From assembly GCA_028015205.1 (NCBI GenBank), contig CM051520.1, positions 8,838,501-8,902,500 of the forward strand: a stretch of DNA of 64,000 bases. Direction: 5' to 3'. The notes below the pieces were generated by a model. That model ran no database searches. It saw nothing but the letters and a program-made list of their open reading frames with translations, and was not told where the DNA came from. The position numbers and the translations under genes are program-made. Positions 48,113 to 60,150 of this stretch are shown here, piece after piece; positions within the stretch are counted from its first letter, which is position 1; each line of letters starts with the position of its first letter. Source of the stretch: Mytilisepta virgata. Its lineage: Eukaryota > Mollusca > Bivalvia > Mytilida > Mytilidae.

Positions 48113-49563
48113 GTAAGTATAACTGAAACTTGTACATGAATGTTTTTTTTTTGCTTGCATGCCCTTCCTATTAATGTATCTTCGACATCACAATGTAAAA
48201 GTACTGCACGATTCTATTTTGTATGCTGGAACCCAGTGTTTATTTTGTCAACGCTCAGTTTATGAATTACTATAGCAAGTTTAAAAGGTATGTAAAAATT
48301 TTAAAACCTCATGTAGGGACGTTTGAATTTTGGCCTTTTTGAGAAAAAAACATGTATCAGTAAAATACAGAAAAAATCTGAATTAGGAATAAATCTGCAT
48401 CTATTTATGAGAGTCAGTGCCTTCTCGTTCCTGTATATTTTTAAATGACAAATCGATATTAACAATGAGACAAAGGATTAGAATTTTATCCTTCATGATA
48501 TATACACATTAAATAACATAAGGCCAACTACATATACTGATCCTGAATACAATAGCATGATTATTTAATATACTCAATTTTCCTGCTACTGCCTGTAAAC
48601 CTTGGTTCACGCGACAGAACTTTCATAAGTATCTCAGTCAGTTTGAACTTGAAAACAGATGCAGTCTTAACTAAATGTAACTTGTTCAATCATGTCTATT
48701 GCATAAACAATGTTATTTGGTCCATAATATTTCTCAGTATAAAGCAAAAATATGAATTTTCTGCGAATTTAAAATTAAGTATTTACATCCCTGGGTTGCG
48801 CTAAATATGCACGAAGTGAATTCAAATACGAGTAGTTTTTTACGAATTGTAAGATATATTTGAGCTAGTTATTTTACATGTTTAGTTCTTTTCAATTTTT
48901 TTAATTGTATTAAATCTGCCTTATAAATTCTCAAGCATTCAGAATGATATGTATGGTATAAAAATAGAACCTTTACAAGCAAGGTATTTTTTCTATTGTT
49001 TTTGACGATTTAACAAGAAATCAGCCAACAAAAAGTTTACAGCATTAACACTCTCAAAATGCTTATTTCATGAATTGAAAACACCTAACTATACGTAGTA
49101 TACAATTCGCAGACAAATTCGTTGTCGAATGACATCTTCCTTGATTTGAATATTAAAGTTTTTATTTAAGATCTAAAGAATAGGGTCTGCAGAATCCTAA
49201 ATTGGAAGTTGAAACATTTAACAATTAATGTGTATTTAGAAGAAGACACTGTCTGGGATGAACATTGATTCCTTCTGCCGAAACATAAGTTGTACTCTAA
49301 TCAAAGTTTAAAACAAGTGACAACCTTAGTTTAGTCAGCTGCCAAAGTTCTAGAAATAAAATAAATTTACTACGTTAATCATAATATTTAACTTGTTAAA
49401 AGGATCAGCATTCGTTGTGTTTTTCAATATGAAGTTCAACTGCATTAATAAGAAAAATATTCAAAATATTTTTGTTTATGAACGCATGACGTCTTATTTC
49501 GCTTGAATATTATTTGGAACTTTGTTAGACGAGCACCAAAGTAGATAAATTTCACAATTACAG
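48113..49563. other. Intron of 1451 bp, nothing recognised inside
   Basis: It runs from donor gtaagt to acceptor acaattacag. AT-rich, with no repeats or coding segments noticed. Confidence 0.6.
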
Positions 49564-50830
49564 GAACAACCGAAGAAATCATATGTTAGCTTAAAAGAAA
49601 AAGTAGACAACACAGTATCGAGAAATAATGCAAATACTAAACGTCGTGTAAGCAAAACTCTGAGAAAAACAGGTGTATATAAAGCTCGCAAAAGATTGTA
49701 CCTAATTCTAAAACTTAAACAATCTAACAATCAGAGTATAAATGAAATTGCTGACAAAATGCTTAAATCTGAAGTTTTGTCTGCCGAAAGACTTCCAAAT
49801 CGACGATATAGTAGTTTTGTCTTAAACATTCTTCGGGAAATTAAAAGTAGAAAGTTCAGCGTTGCTAAAAGGATGATAAGACGTCTAGAAAATCATCAAA
49901 GGATGAAAATGAAATCCAGTAATGATTTGAAGAATATTGAAAGAGGTCTTAGATATAAACACCATAGCTTAGGCCATACTAAGGAAAAAACGAAAATCCA
50001 TATGGTAAAAGACAAAAGAAAGAAAATCGAAGCAAAGAACAGCTATAATTTATATAGAAATAGAAACATTTTGCCTGTTGTTCTGAAACCAAAAATAACA
50101 ATACATATTGATGGACTTAAGTTGCAACCTAGAACAAATACGAAAAAGAAAGATGGTCGAGGTGATTATTTTTATAAAGTAAAGGCAAAGAATGCAAAAG
50201 CAATTCCACCTTCATTTCTCGGTGATTCGGTTTTCAAAAAAGAAAAAAATAAATTATTCAGAAAACCAAGCAATAAATCAAATAACCTAACTATAGAAAC
50301 TAAAAAAAAGGTGATTGAAAGAAAGAGAATCCGAAAAATCATTAACCAATTTCCATTTTCAAACCATGTCAAGAAAATTGTCGCCACTACTCTGGGGCTG
50401 ATAGAGAAGCAGCGTTTTAATAAAGCAAGATTATTAATTTCGAAATTAAAAAGACTGTTCTTAATTGAAAGCAAAGAAAACAAAGGACCAAGTAGGAAGA
50501 AAGGAGATAATTCTTTGCAAATTAAAGAAAAATTACAGGGTAAGAAGAATGAGGACTCTTCTTTTAAAGTTAAAGAAAAAATACAGAGTAAGAAGAATGA
50601 AGACTTCTCATCAAAAGTTAGAGAAAACAAAGAACACAGTAACAATAATAAGGATTCTTCCTCCAAAGATAACGGACACAAATCGCAAAGTAAGGAGAAT
50701 GATAAGTCATCGTCAGAAACTAAAGAAAACAAAGTACGAAGTAAAAACGATGAGGATACTTCGATCAAAACTGAAGAAAACAAAATACTTAGTAAAGCAA
50801 TTGAGCAAAATTCTTTCCAGACCACAACGG
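49564..50830 (+). CDS. Large lysine-rich exon in the exon-B position, with two further subrepeats
   Basis: The frame is open from acceptor ttacag (ending 49563) to donor gtacgt (50831): 422 codons plus one base, phase 0 to 1, the same phase role as linker exon B. There are two copies of the family motif. One is ILREIKSRKFSVAKRMIRRL (about 49834-49893), matching ILKMIDSKQYKDAYASIVKL of the array. The other is LGLIEKQRFNKARLLISKLK (about 50392-50451). Between them lies a basic segment of about 165 residues. The last 115 or so residues are a charged Ser/Lys/Glu/Asn repeat (SKKNEDFSSKVRENK-like blocks of about 17-19 residues). No cysteines. It may be the C-terminal spacer before the TSP1 exon. 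Confidence 0.85.
50490..50800 (+). repeat. Degenerate coding repeat, Ser/Lys/Glu/Asn blocks
   Basis: About six blocks of 50-60 bp resemble 'agtaagaagaatgaagactt' followed by a 'tcaaaagtt...gaaaac' stretch. The frame is kept throughout, and composition is strongly purine-biased on the plus strand. Confidence 0.7.
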
Positions 50831-50949
50831 GTACGTAAAATAAATACCGGGAATACCAGATTTCACCGATATTATATTTCATGAAAATTACCCCGCCGTT
50901 TTCTTTTCAAGTTCATTCAAATTCTTTTAACTTTTTGCATTACTTGCTT

Positions 50950-51795
50950 TTGAATTGGACGGGTTGATGGGCTTTCCAGTGGGCGGGCGGGGAAAATAGG
51001 GTACCTATTTTGTGTAATCAACTCCTCCTACAGCTTTTAACCCAAACCTTGAAACTTTGCAGAATGTTTATAGACGTATTGAAGATGTATTTGATGGGGT
51101 ATGATGTCAGTTGAAGATTTTTTCATGTTGTGGAACAATTGTGTATGGAGGGCACCGATTTCGTTTAATCAACTCCTCCTACAGCTTTTTACCCAAGTCT
51201 TGGAAGCTTTGCAGAATGTTTACAGGCATATTGAAGATGTTCATGAAGGAGTATGATGTTATGTGAAGAATTTTTTCCAGAATTTTCATGTTTTGGAACA
51301 ATTGTGTGTGGAGGGTACCAATTTTGTTTAATCAACTCCTACTTCAGGTTTATAACTAAATCTTTGAAACTTAAAAGAATGTTTACGGACATATTGAAGT
51401 ATGACGTTATTTTAAGCGTTTTTCCGTAGGGCTTTTGTGGATGACGGAGTGTTATGCCATTTGAAGAAAATTTACCAGTTTTTCATGTTTAGGAACTTAG
51501 TCAATTTTCAAAGAAATTATTTTCCCTTCTCAATTTTTATTTTACTTACTTTGGTTTTTGGTCTTCCAAATGTTTCGGTTTTAATGCTGCTGATGAGAGG
51601 TAACTCCTTGAAATGTGTCGTATACAGCATAGTATAATTTTACTATATCTAATATTAGTATCTTTGGATTGTTATTTTACAATAATTGGTATTTCATGTC
51701 ACATTGATGTGAAACTGGGAGTTATAAACCTACATGTGGTATGGATATTACACGCAATCCTTTTATACTCATTCAACACAACCCGGTGTCATAAG
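50950..51795. mobile_element. Older relative of the GGCCGGGTTGC element
   Basis: It shares 'gggcgggcggggaaaatagg', 'gtacctattttg' and 'aatcaactcctcctacagct' with 44250-44560, in about three monomers of roughly 160-170 bp. The right end 'acaacccgg' (about 51778-51786) resembles that element's GCAACCCGGCC end; the left end has decayed to gacgggttga. Confidence 0.65.
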
Positions 51796-51799
51796 TTAT

Positions 51800-53050
51800 T
51801 TTGACTCCTTGGGATATTTACCCCGGTGTCAGAATACCATATGGAAAATTGGTAGTCTGCCCCGGTGTTAAATTCTCCTAATTTTGAACGCCGTTATGGA
51901 AAATTGACCCCACTGTAGAAACATTTTTTCCAGAGAAATGTGGGGGGGGGGGGGGCTGGGCGTCAGTTCTCCATAATATTGGGGTCAAAATACCATTGCC
52001 AATTTACTTTAACAAAGGGAGGGGAGGTCATTTTGCCATGACAGGGAGGTCAGAAAAGCATTGGTGATTTAAAACATTAGCAAGGGAGGGGGATAATTTT
52101 TTCCATGACAGGGAGATTAAATTACCATAGATGATTTAAAACATCAGCAAAGGGAGGGGAGGTCATATTTCGATAACAAGTTCAGGATACGATAAGTGAT
52201 TTAAAACATTAGTACTGGTAGGGGAGGTCAGTCTCCCATGATAGGGAGGTCAGAATACCATAGCCAATTGAAAAGTTTACGAAAGAGGAGGAAAGTCATT
52301 TTTCTATGACTGGGAGGTCAGAATACCATGGGTAATTTAGAGCATTATCAAAGGGAGGTGAGATCATTTTTCCATGACATGGAGGTCAGAATACTACAGG
52401 TGATTTAAAAGATAAGAAAAAGAGAGGAGGTAATTTTTTTCCATGTCAGGGTGGTCAGAATACCATAGCCAATTGAAAACTTTAGCAAATGGAAGGGAGG
52501 TCATTTTTCCATCACATGGAGATCAGACTACTGTTGTTGATTTACAACATAAATAAAGGGAGGGGAGGTCAGAATACCATAGGTGATTTAAAACATGAGT
52601 AAAGGTAGGGAAGGTCAAAATACCATAGCCAATTGAAAACTTTAGAAAAGAGAAGGGAGATCATTTTTCCATGACAGCAAGGTCAGAATACCAAAGGTTA
52701 TTTAAAACATTGGAAGTCATTTTCCCATGACAGGTAGGTCAGAATACAATAGCCAATTGAAAACTTAAGGTGATTTAAAACTTTAGCAAATGGAGGGGAG
52801 GTAAATCTACTCTGATAGTTGGACCTCTTAATCATGGGAAAATAATTTAAAAGTTTATCTACTATCGGAATTTAACTTCCTTATCATAGAAAAATTAACC
52901 CCTGGTCCCATAATTAAAAGTTTATCTGTCATGGATATTAACCCCCCCCCCCACACACACACACACACACAACCATTGGATTTTAGCCGCCCTAACTATG
53001 GAATAATGAACCCTCCTGTAAATTGTAATTTTACGTGAAAACAAAAGGAA
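51800..53050. repeat. Purine-rich degenerate tandem array
   Basis: Many loose copies of 'gggaggtcagaataccatag', 'gatttaaaac' and 'aagggaggggaggtcatttt' repeat every 55-120 bp. Towards the right they give way to the C-rich complement (taaccccccc, then (AC)n at 52951-52971). The same repeat resumes at 53785-53905, so a retroelement fragment was inserted into it. Non-coding. Confidence 0.7.
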
Positions 53051-53054
53051 ACTA

Positions 53055-53784
53055 GCACAATCCTTTAAATTCACTTTCCAAGACTTTCTACATCTTATCT
53101 ACCCCAGTGAGCTTGAAATTAAGGATACTACAGATACACCAAAGTCCGCTTCATATTTGGATTTGTTTCTTGAAATAGACTATGAGGGACATTTGAAGAC
53201 AAAACTTTATGACAAACGTGACGACTTCAACTTTTCTATTATTAATTTCATTCTTGAATAGCAATATACCAGCATCGCCTGCATATGGCATCTACGTTTC
53301 TCGGCTTATCCGATTTTCAAGGGCATTCGTGAGTTACCCTGACTTTCGACAAAGAGGATTACTGCTGTCACAAAAGCTTCTTAACCAGGGATTTATCAGG
53401 GATAAGTTCATGTTATCACTTAGGAAAGTTTACGGTCGTCATCGTGAATTGATTGACCATTACAGTGTGCCAATATCTAAGATGATGTTGAAGCTGTTCC
53501 CACAGCCGTAACCTTTCATGTGCCTCCACCGATTTGTGACTTCCCCCGGATTTACTTTGTTGAACTTCACGACGGGTAACGTATACGGAGCAGGAACTGC
53601 TTACCCTTCCGGAGCACCTGGGTTCACTCCTGGTTTTTATAGGAGTTCGTGTTGTTCATTGTTTTTTAGTTTTCTGTGTTTATTTGTTGTGCTTGTGGTT
53701 GTTCATTTGTCTTCTCGGGATTTTCTGTCCAATGGATTACGTTTCTTTGATTGCTCCTTAGGTATATTTGTCCTTTTTATCGGC
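53055..53784 (+). pseudogene. Penelope-like retroelement 3' part, plus strand
   Basis: Plus-strand translation across frames gives SELEIKDTTDTPKSASYLDL (near 53110), YEGHLKTKLYDKRDDFNFSI (near 53180), then KLLNQGFIRDKFMLSLRKVY and HRELIDHY. The 3' flank with GFYRSSCC also appears at 34440-35270 in reverse. Frameshifts near 53210-53290 inactivate it. It is flanked on both sides by the same purine-rich array. Confidence 0.8.
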
Positions 53785-54196
53785 TATTGTATTTTAACCC
53801 CTTTAATCATGGAAAAATTACCCCCACCCCCTTCAAAGTTTATCTGCCATGGTATTTTAACCTCCCTAACCATGTAATTTAAAAGTTTATCTGCTATTCC
53901 CTATGGGAAAATTCATTGAAAAATCTGTTTTGTCTGAAAGCACTTGGCATCCATGGATATTAGATTGTCCTCTGTCAGAATTATGTCCGATAATCTGGAC
54001 TGTTGTTTCTTAGGTGCTTTCAGATACTGATGGACTTTTCTGTAATCGGTCATGACTTGAAATAAATGGCTAATGTCCTTTAAGAATGAAATTTTCATTT
54101 TAATTTCTAGTTGACATAAACATTTGGGAATAACTCTCAGGTGTGACGCAAGGTGGAATCAAAACATAGAAAATATTACATTCAGTATTTCATATA

Positions 54197-54801
54197 ATTT
54201 TGTCCATCCTGCTACTGTCTATCCTGTTACCTTGAATAAAGTAACAGGATAGACAGATTAAGTATAAGAATAAACAACTATGTATCTGTAGACCGTATGA
54301 AATGCTTGAAATTGAAATGAAACATTTGATATTCCACAAACAACTATGCAAGGGGAGCTGTTGTTTTGCAGTAGAATCAATAAACATATAATGTTGTCTG
54401 TCCTGTTACCTCAACTTGGTAACAGGAAAGACAAATATGTATCTGTAAACCTTCGATGTCCGTTCCTGTCACCATAGAAAATAGCGTTTTACTAAAATTA
54501 TATGTAATCAAAGAACTAAGTGTTGGATTGATTCAAAAGTCCAATATAAGCCGAATATATGTTGGTTTTGTGTTGATTGTAGTAATTTTTGCAGCATTTG
54601 AAAATCTATTTTTAGATATTTTTTTCAGGACGCAATATTAAATGATATTTTATCTTGTTAATGCAAAGAAATTAAATGTTCTGTTATTGTTTTCTTAAGC
54701 ACCACTAACGTATCTTTGAGAAAAAAACAATATGTTTTTCACATTTTTCCTGTTCATAATAAAAAAAAATCTCACAAATGTGGTAACAGGATAGACAAAA
54801 T
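54197..54801. mobile_element. 605-bp element with terminal inverted repeats and two internal hairpins built from the same word
   Basis: The ends ATTTTGTCCATCCTGCTAC (54197-54215) and GTAACAGGATAGACAAAAT (54783-54801) are inverted, with two mismatches in 19. The same word forms two complete hairpins inside: 54215-54230 with 54241-54256 (perfect 16-bp arms, 10-nt loop), and 54394-54410 with 54418-54434 (one mismatch, 7-nt loop). No coding capacity. The regular reuse of the terminal word inside is unusual for a simple miniature element. Confidence 0.8.
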
Positions 54802-55035
54802 TTTCACCATCAGTCGAAAATGTGTCAATAATATTTTTATATTATGTCATTAAGATTGCATATTTGAGTGTTTTGTTCAAGAAGTAGCAATATTTTGAAA
54901 GTTTAATAAATATGATGATTCAAGCAGTTTTTTTGTGTTTTAATCTTGCAATGTTAAAAATGCACATTTTTTTTTAAATGACCCATATTATAGGAGAAGA
55001 CTTCATAAGTTTGTTTAACTTGTGTCCTATCCTTT

Positions 55036-55980
55036 TTGTCCCCCGCAACGAGAGCGTTTCAGGGGATGTATTAATAGTATCCGTCCGTCTGTCAGTCCGT
55101 CCCAAAGACTTTGTGGACGCAACTGCTTTGAAACTGTTGGGCAGAAAACTTTCAGACTTCGAAGGATTGTTTGCCATCATATGCAGTTAATCATATCATA
55201 TCGCCATTTTGATTTGACAATTTTTACGGGAGTTATGGGACTTTTACTATTTTTGGGGGGTATTGCATCATTGACATCCTGTGAACGTAAGTCCTCTGAG
55301 ATTGAAAAGGGTAGATATAATAAAACCCCCTTAAACCAACGTTTATGTCCCTTTTGTAAAACTGAAGTTGAAGATGAATTCCATTTTATTATAAAATGTC
55401 ATCTTCAATAAGTTAATAGAGGTTGTTCCTTCCTTTTCAGATATGAATGATTATGACAAATTTATCATAAGTGATAATGATCTCGATATATGTGAAATAT
55501 GTATATCTGGGGTGTATGATATGTACAAATTAAATTAAATAATAGCTTAAAAGAATCATTATAATCTCCACATGAGATCGACATGTACAAGTACATAGAA
55601 AGTATCTTCTGCTTGGACACCTCCTTAGAAATGTAGACCTATTAAATGTAATGTATATTTATCTGTTCAATATATATGATGCATTTTAATCTTTTCGATA
55701 TTTGTCTATGTTTTTTGTTTGTGTTGTCTTTGGTGATAATTCATTTATTTTAGTTTTCCTACCAATAAAGAATTTGAATTTTGAAGTTTTGAGACTGTTT
55801 GACAGAACACTTTCAAACTTCAAAATATTGTTTGCCATCATATTTAGTCATTGTAAGTTGATCATATTAATTTTATTTGACATATTTTACAGGAGTTATG
55901 GGACTTTGACCATTTGGGATTTTGCTATTGCAATACTGAAATCTTTTGAACGCTAGTCCTCTGAGACAGAAAACATTTAA
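55036..55980 (+). repeat. CCGT-headed tandem repeat element interrupted by a LINE 3' end
   Basis: The head 'cccccgcaacgagagcgttt' plus CCGTCCGTCTGTCAGTCCGT resembles the 32337 head. Monomers with 'aactttcagacttcgaagg', 'ttgccatcatat' and 'gggacttt' occur on both sides of an unrelated 0.5-kb insert (55300-55785). Confidence 0.7.
55300..55785 (+). pseudogene. LINE 3' end fragment, plus strand
   Basis: The frame encodes RLCPFCKTEVEDEFHFIIKC (55346-55405), the C-x2-C...H...C tail typical of LINE ORF2 C-termini. A UTR follows, ending in 'accaataaagaatttgaatt' (about 55760-55779), a polyadenylation-like LINE tail. It is 5'-truncated and sits inside a tandem-repeat element. Confidence 0.75.
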
Positions 55981-58023
55981 ACTTTAAAATGTAATTTGTC
56001 ATCACATGTATCTGATCATATTATATCTCCATTTTGATTTGACAATTTTTGTACTGTACAATCTTATGTTGCATGTTAATTTGCAAATAAAACTAAGCGT
56101 AATTTTCATACCATTTTTTGGACTGAAAAAAAATTAAAACTGTTACAACAAATATAATTTAAACCAGAAGATTCAGACTAATTTATCAGTGAACTCAATT
56201 TTTCTTTGATAATAAGATCTTTAGGAACAGGAGTTACATGATGAACTACATTTGTAGAGTTTGCAGTTTGCAATGGGGCCGTACGCACTGTCTGAATGGA
56301 TTGAAATTGTCCGCCCGTAAAAAAAAAGAAAGAAAGAAACGAAACTAGATGTTCTTGAGCTTCATACCAAATGTAAAGTTCGTCTGTTGTTGTTTATTTT
56401 TACCATGGATATTTACTTCTGCTTTTACGAGCTTTACTCATAAACCAGTAAATAACTTTAGCCCGAAAACTCTGTTATCATTTTGTGATTGTGTCATTAT
56501 TTTACTCTATATTATTAGATTCTGTACTAAACCTATTTTAATTCTTTAACATAAAGACAATAAGGGAAAAAATATATATAGAGATCAACACAGGATAAGA
56601 ATTCGATAAATAAACATAATGATTACAGTTTCACTGTTGTAAAACTTTATATTCTTAAGGTGATAAAATTTGTTTTGAAGGAATTCATCGAGACCATCTC
56701 ACTCATAAACAGAATGAAGGACTTCATGTAAAGTTTGTGAGTGAGTTGGTTAAGTTCACAGGCCGAAAAATTCTTATAAAAAAACTTACTTTACATTTCA
56801 AAATTTTTTTTATTAATTTAACAAAGTCATTTGAATTAAAAATAATCAAAATTTTTCCGGCTCGTGGATTCTTATGCTAACATCCTTCATCGAAAATAAA
56901 CAGCACCAGAAGTTACAACGTTGACCAATTAAAACTGGCGTAACAATCATTTGTACTTTCTTTTAAATGTCGTCTTGTAATTGTCTGAAAGTGTCATCAA
57001 CAGCAATGAGCAATAAATTTGAAGTTTACTCACTTTTGTAGTATTCCAATTTAATTATTGTAGCATCCAAGTTTTATATTATGGGTTATTTTTAATTCAT
57101 ATTGACTACATGTCTTTTTTTATCTTATTGAATAAAGCCAGAATGTAAAACATTTTGTTTATTTTTTCTTTGTCCTATATCCTGCTTATTGAAAGAGTTT
57201 GGTAGTTCTCTTCTTTGTAAGGGGAGATTTTATACCTAATAAGTGAATGGTGAACACGGATGAAGTCATTTTAATCGCAAATTAGTTACTTCCTCCTTTA
57301 ATGACAGGAATATCATTTCTTCTACCCACTAGATACTATAATTTCCTTAATGTCCTTACAGATGTACATGTATATCACTAGTGAATTACCAAACACCTTT
57401 CTGCACCCCAATTTACTGTTTTCATCTTTTGTTTATTTGATATGGCTCATTGTTGAACACTTCTAAGATATGTGGATGAAGACCAGATATAAAGACTTTG
57501 TAAACTTGCCCTTTCTATTATGCTGTAATCCGTCATGCTCCACATTTAAGCTTTAAGATAAGATCATGGCATTTGAGATTTTATTTCCATTTTATGACTT
57601 TGATGGTGGATTTTAACATAATGATGTTAGAAAAAAGTCGACTCCAGAATTTTTTTTTTCAATTCCTTCTACAAAGTAAGATACAAACTCATTGTATCGA
57701 CAATTAAAGTTGCCTTTGATAACTAAGATGACTATGTTTATAGTTGTTCGGTAATGTGATGTCATTAGAATAAATATTGATGTTTTTGTCTTATATTTTT
57801 TATCTACCTTTTGAAGCAAGGCAGAAACAGAATCTCAGATCTATGATTTGCGATATTTATCCATTTCTGATATGTAAAATTTTATCATTTAATTTTGAGT
57901 TATATGAAAAACATAATCAGCAAAAGGTGCTTATTTGGGTTTTGCGTAAAAGCAAGAAATTTTCACTGTTAATATTGAATCTGGTAAAGTGAACAAGAAT
58001 TTACGCAAATGTTTATATTTCAG
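55981..58023. other. Intron segment, mostly unassigned
   Basis: AT-rich sequence with a short (GAAA)n-like tract near 56322-56341. No coding exon with compatible phases noticed. Confidence 0.4.
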
Positions 58024-58071
58024 CATCTACATTAATTAAAAATACTGTAAAGACAGCCAAGACAAGACAAC
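58024..58071 (+). CDS. Candidate 48-nt phase 1-1 exon
   Basis: It lies between a good acceptor (gtttatatttcag, ending 58023) and a consensus donor gtaagt (58072). In phase 1 it is open and reads (A)STLIKNTVKTAKTRQ plus one base, so it is phase-symmetric and can be included or skipped without changing frame. The basic composition resembles the neighbouring exons. It is too short to be certain, and a direct 50830-to-63754 splice is equally in frame. Confidence 0.42.
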
Positions 58072-58224
58072 GTAAGTATATTTGTCCGATTGTGACAATG
58101 TAAAAATCAGTTTATTTGGGAATGTACGACGAGCAATAAAGAAAAATGAATATGAAAATCAGCTAAAAAATATTTTAAAATCTCCTGTGAAAACTTCTTA
58201 CCCAATTACGAATAATGTTTTTGA

Positions 58225-59650
58225 CCCATCCGTCCGTCCGTCTGTCAGTCCTATTCTTGTGAACACATCTTCTCTGAAACCACAAAAAATGAAACTGTGT
58301 AGTTAATAAGAACATACTATGTAGATGTGCATATGCACAGGATATTTTGATTGAATTTTTTTTCTAGAAGTAATGCACATTTGAACTTAGAATTTTGACC
58401 ATAATTTACTACTGCAACAGTTTATGAGCCCCACTCCTCTGAAACCACACAACAGAATTTCATGAAACTGTGTTGTTAATAAGGATATACCATGTAGATG
58501 TGCATATCGACAGGAAATTATGATTCTTTTTTTTCTTGGAGTTTTGCCTCTTTAAACTTAGATTTTGCCCAAAATATACTGATGAGGCAGCTCCTCTGAA
58601 ACCACACAACATAATTTCATGAAACTCTGTAGTTAATTTCAATAGGATATTTTATTTAATTTTTTTTCTAGGGGTTATGCCCCTTTTAACTTAGAATTTT
58701 TCCCAAAATATAGTAGTGAAACAGGTTCCGAGTGTAACTCATCTTAAACCACACAACAGAATTTTATTAAACTGTATAGTTAATTTAGACATACTATGTA
58801 GATATGCATATCGACAGGATATTTTGATTCAATTTTTTTCTAAAAATTTTGCCTCTTTGAACTTAGAGTTTGCCCAAAATATAGTAGTGAAACAGTTTGC
58901 GAGTGCAAATCCTCTTGAACCACACAACAGAATTTCATGAAACTCTGTAGTTAATGTGGACATACAATGTAAATGTGCATTTCGACAGGAGATTTTGATT
59001 TGATTTTTTTTTCTAGGGGTTATGCGCCTTTGGACTTAGAATGTTAACCATAATTTATTACTGCAACAGTTTGTGTGCCCAACTCCTGAAACCACACAAC
59101 AGAATTTCATGAAACTGTGTTGCTAATAAGGATGTACCATGTAGATGTGCATATTGACAGGAAATTATGATTCATTTTTTTCTTGGAGTTTTGCCTCTTT
59201 GAACTTAGATTTTGCCCAAAATATACTGGTGAGACAGCTCCTCTGAAACCACACAACATAATTTCATGAAACTCTGTAGTTAATTTGGACATACTACGTA
59301 GATGTGCATTTCAATAGGATATTTTTATTTAATTTTTTTCTAGGGGTTATGCGCCTTTGGACTTATAATGTTGACCATAATTTATTACGCCAACAGTTTC
59401 TGAGCCCAACTCCTGAAACCACACAACAGAATTTCATGAAACTGTGTTACTAATAAGGATATACCATGTAGATGTGCATACCGACAGGAAATTATGATTC
59501 AATGTTTTTCTAGGAGTCATGCCTCCTTGAACTTAGAATTTTGGCCTAAATATACTACTGCAACAGTTTGTCCAACTACACAACAAAATTTCATGAAACT
59601 TTGTACATAATGAGGATATACTATGTAGATGACCTAACAATGGAAAAAAA
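58225..59650 (+). repeat. CCGT-headed dispersed tandem repeat, eight to nine monomers of about 160 bp
   Basis: The head ccgtccgtccgtctgtcagt at 58230 is followed by monomers that each contain 'ctgaaaccacacaacagaat', 'ttcatgaaactgtgt', 'gtagatgtgcat' and 'gacaggata'. They start near 58275, 58438, 58596, 58742, 58916, 59090, 59245, 59410 and 59570. Alternate monomers are more alike, suggesting some higher-order duplication. Non-coding. Confidence 0.88.
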
Positions 59651-60150
59651 TAACAGCAAAAAATATTTCAAAATTTTCTCTGAAACTACTTGGGCAGTCA
59701 GATCCTACTTTTGTAGAATTGTGCGGTTGTTCAAAAAAAATTTCCAAGGATTCGGACCAATAAGAATTAAAAAAATAACATTTTGAATAAAATTAATCAA
59801 ATTCACGAAATTCCAAGAAAAACCACCCAGCAGTAACAGAGAGAGATAATTCAAATTTACTTTACATTTTTAAGTCTGAAATGATTAGCTAAGCGACAGG
59901 CTTAACAGACCGTATAATATCAATTATAACACCTGTAATTAACTACCAAGTGCCAAGCTAAGAAAAGTTTATTTAGGTAGAAATCAGGTTTATACAAAGG
60001 ATTATGAAATAAAAGTTATAAAACATTGAGAATGTGCCACATTATTTAAGTTGATATGATATTATATTTTTATCCAAAAACGTATAAAAATTGTTGTTTT
60101 TACAAATATTACAGCTGATACTTGTAGACTTTAATAATTGTATATTCCAT
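59651..60150. other. Intron segment, nothing recognised
   Basis: AT-rich, with no coding or repeat signal noticed. Confidence 0.4.

Noticed and set aside
54978..55411. Plus-strand frames of 70-129 codons near 55000-55400
   Set aside because: They run from a CCGT-headed tandem repeat into a LINE tail; only the LINE C-terminal piece is meaningful and it is annotated separately.
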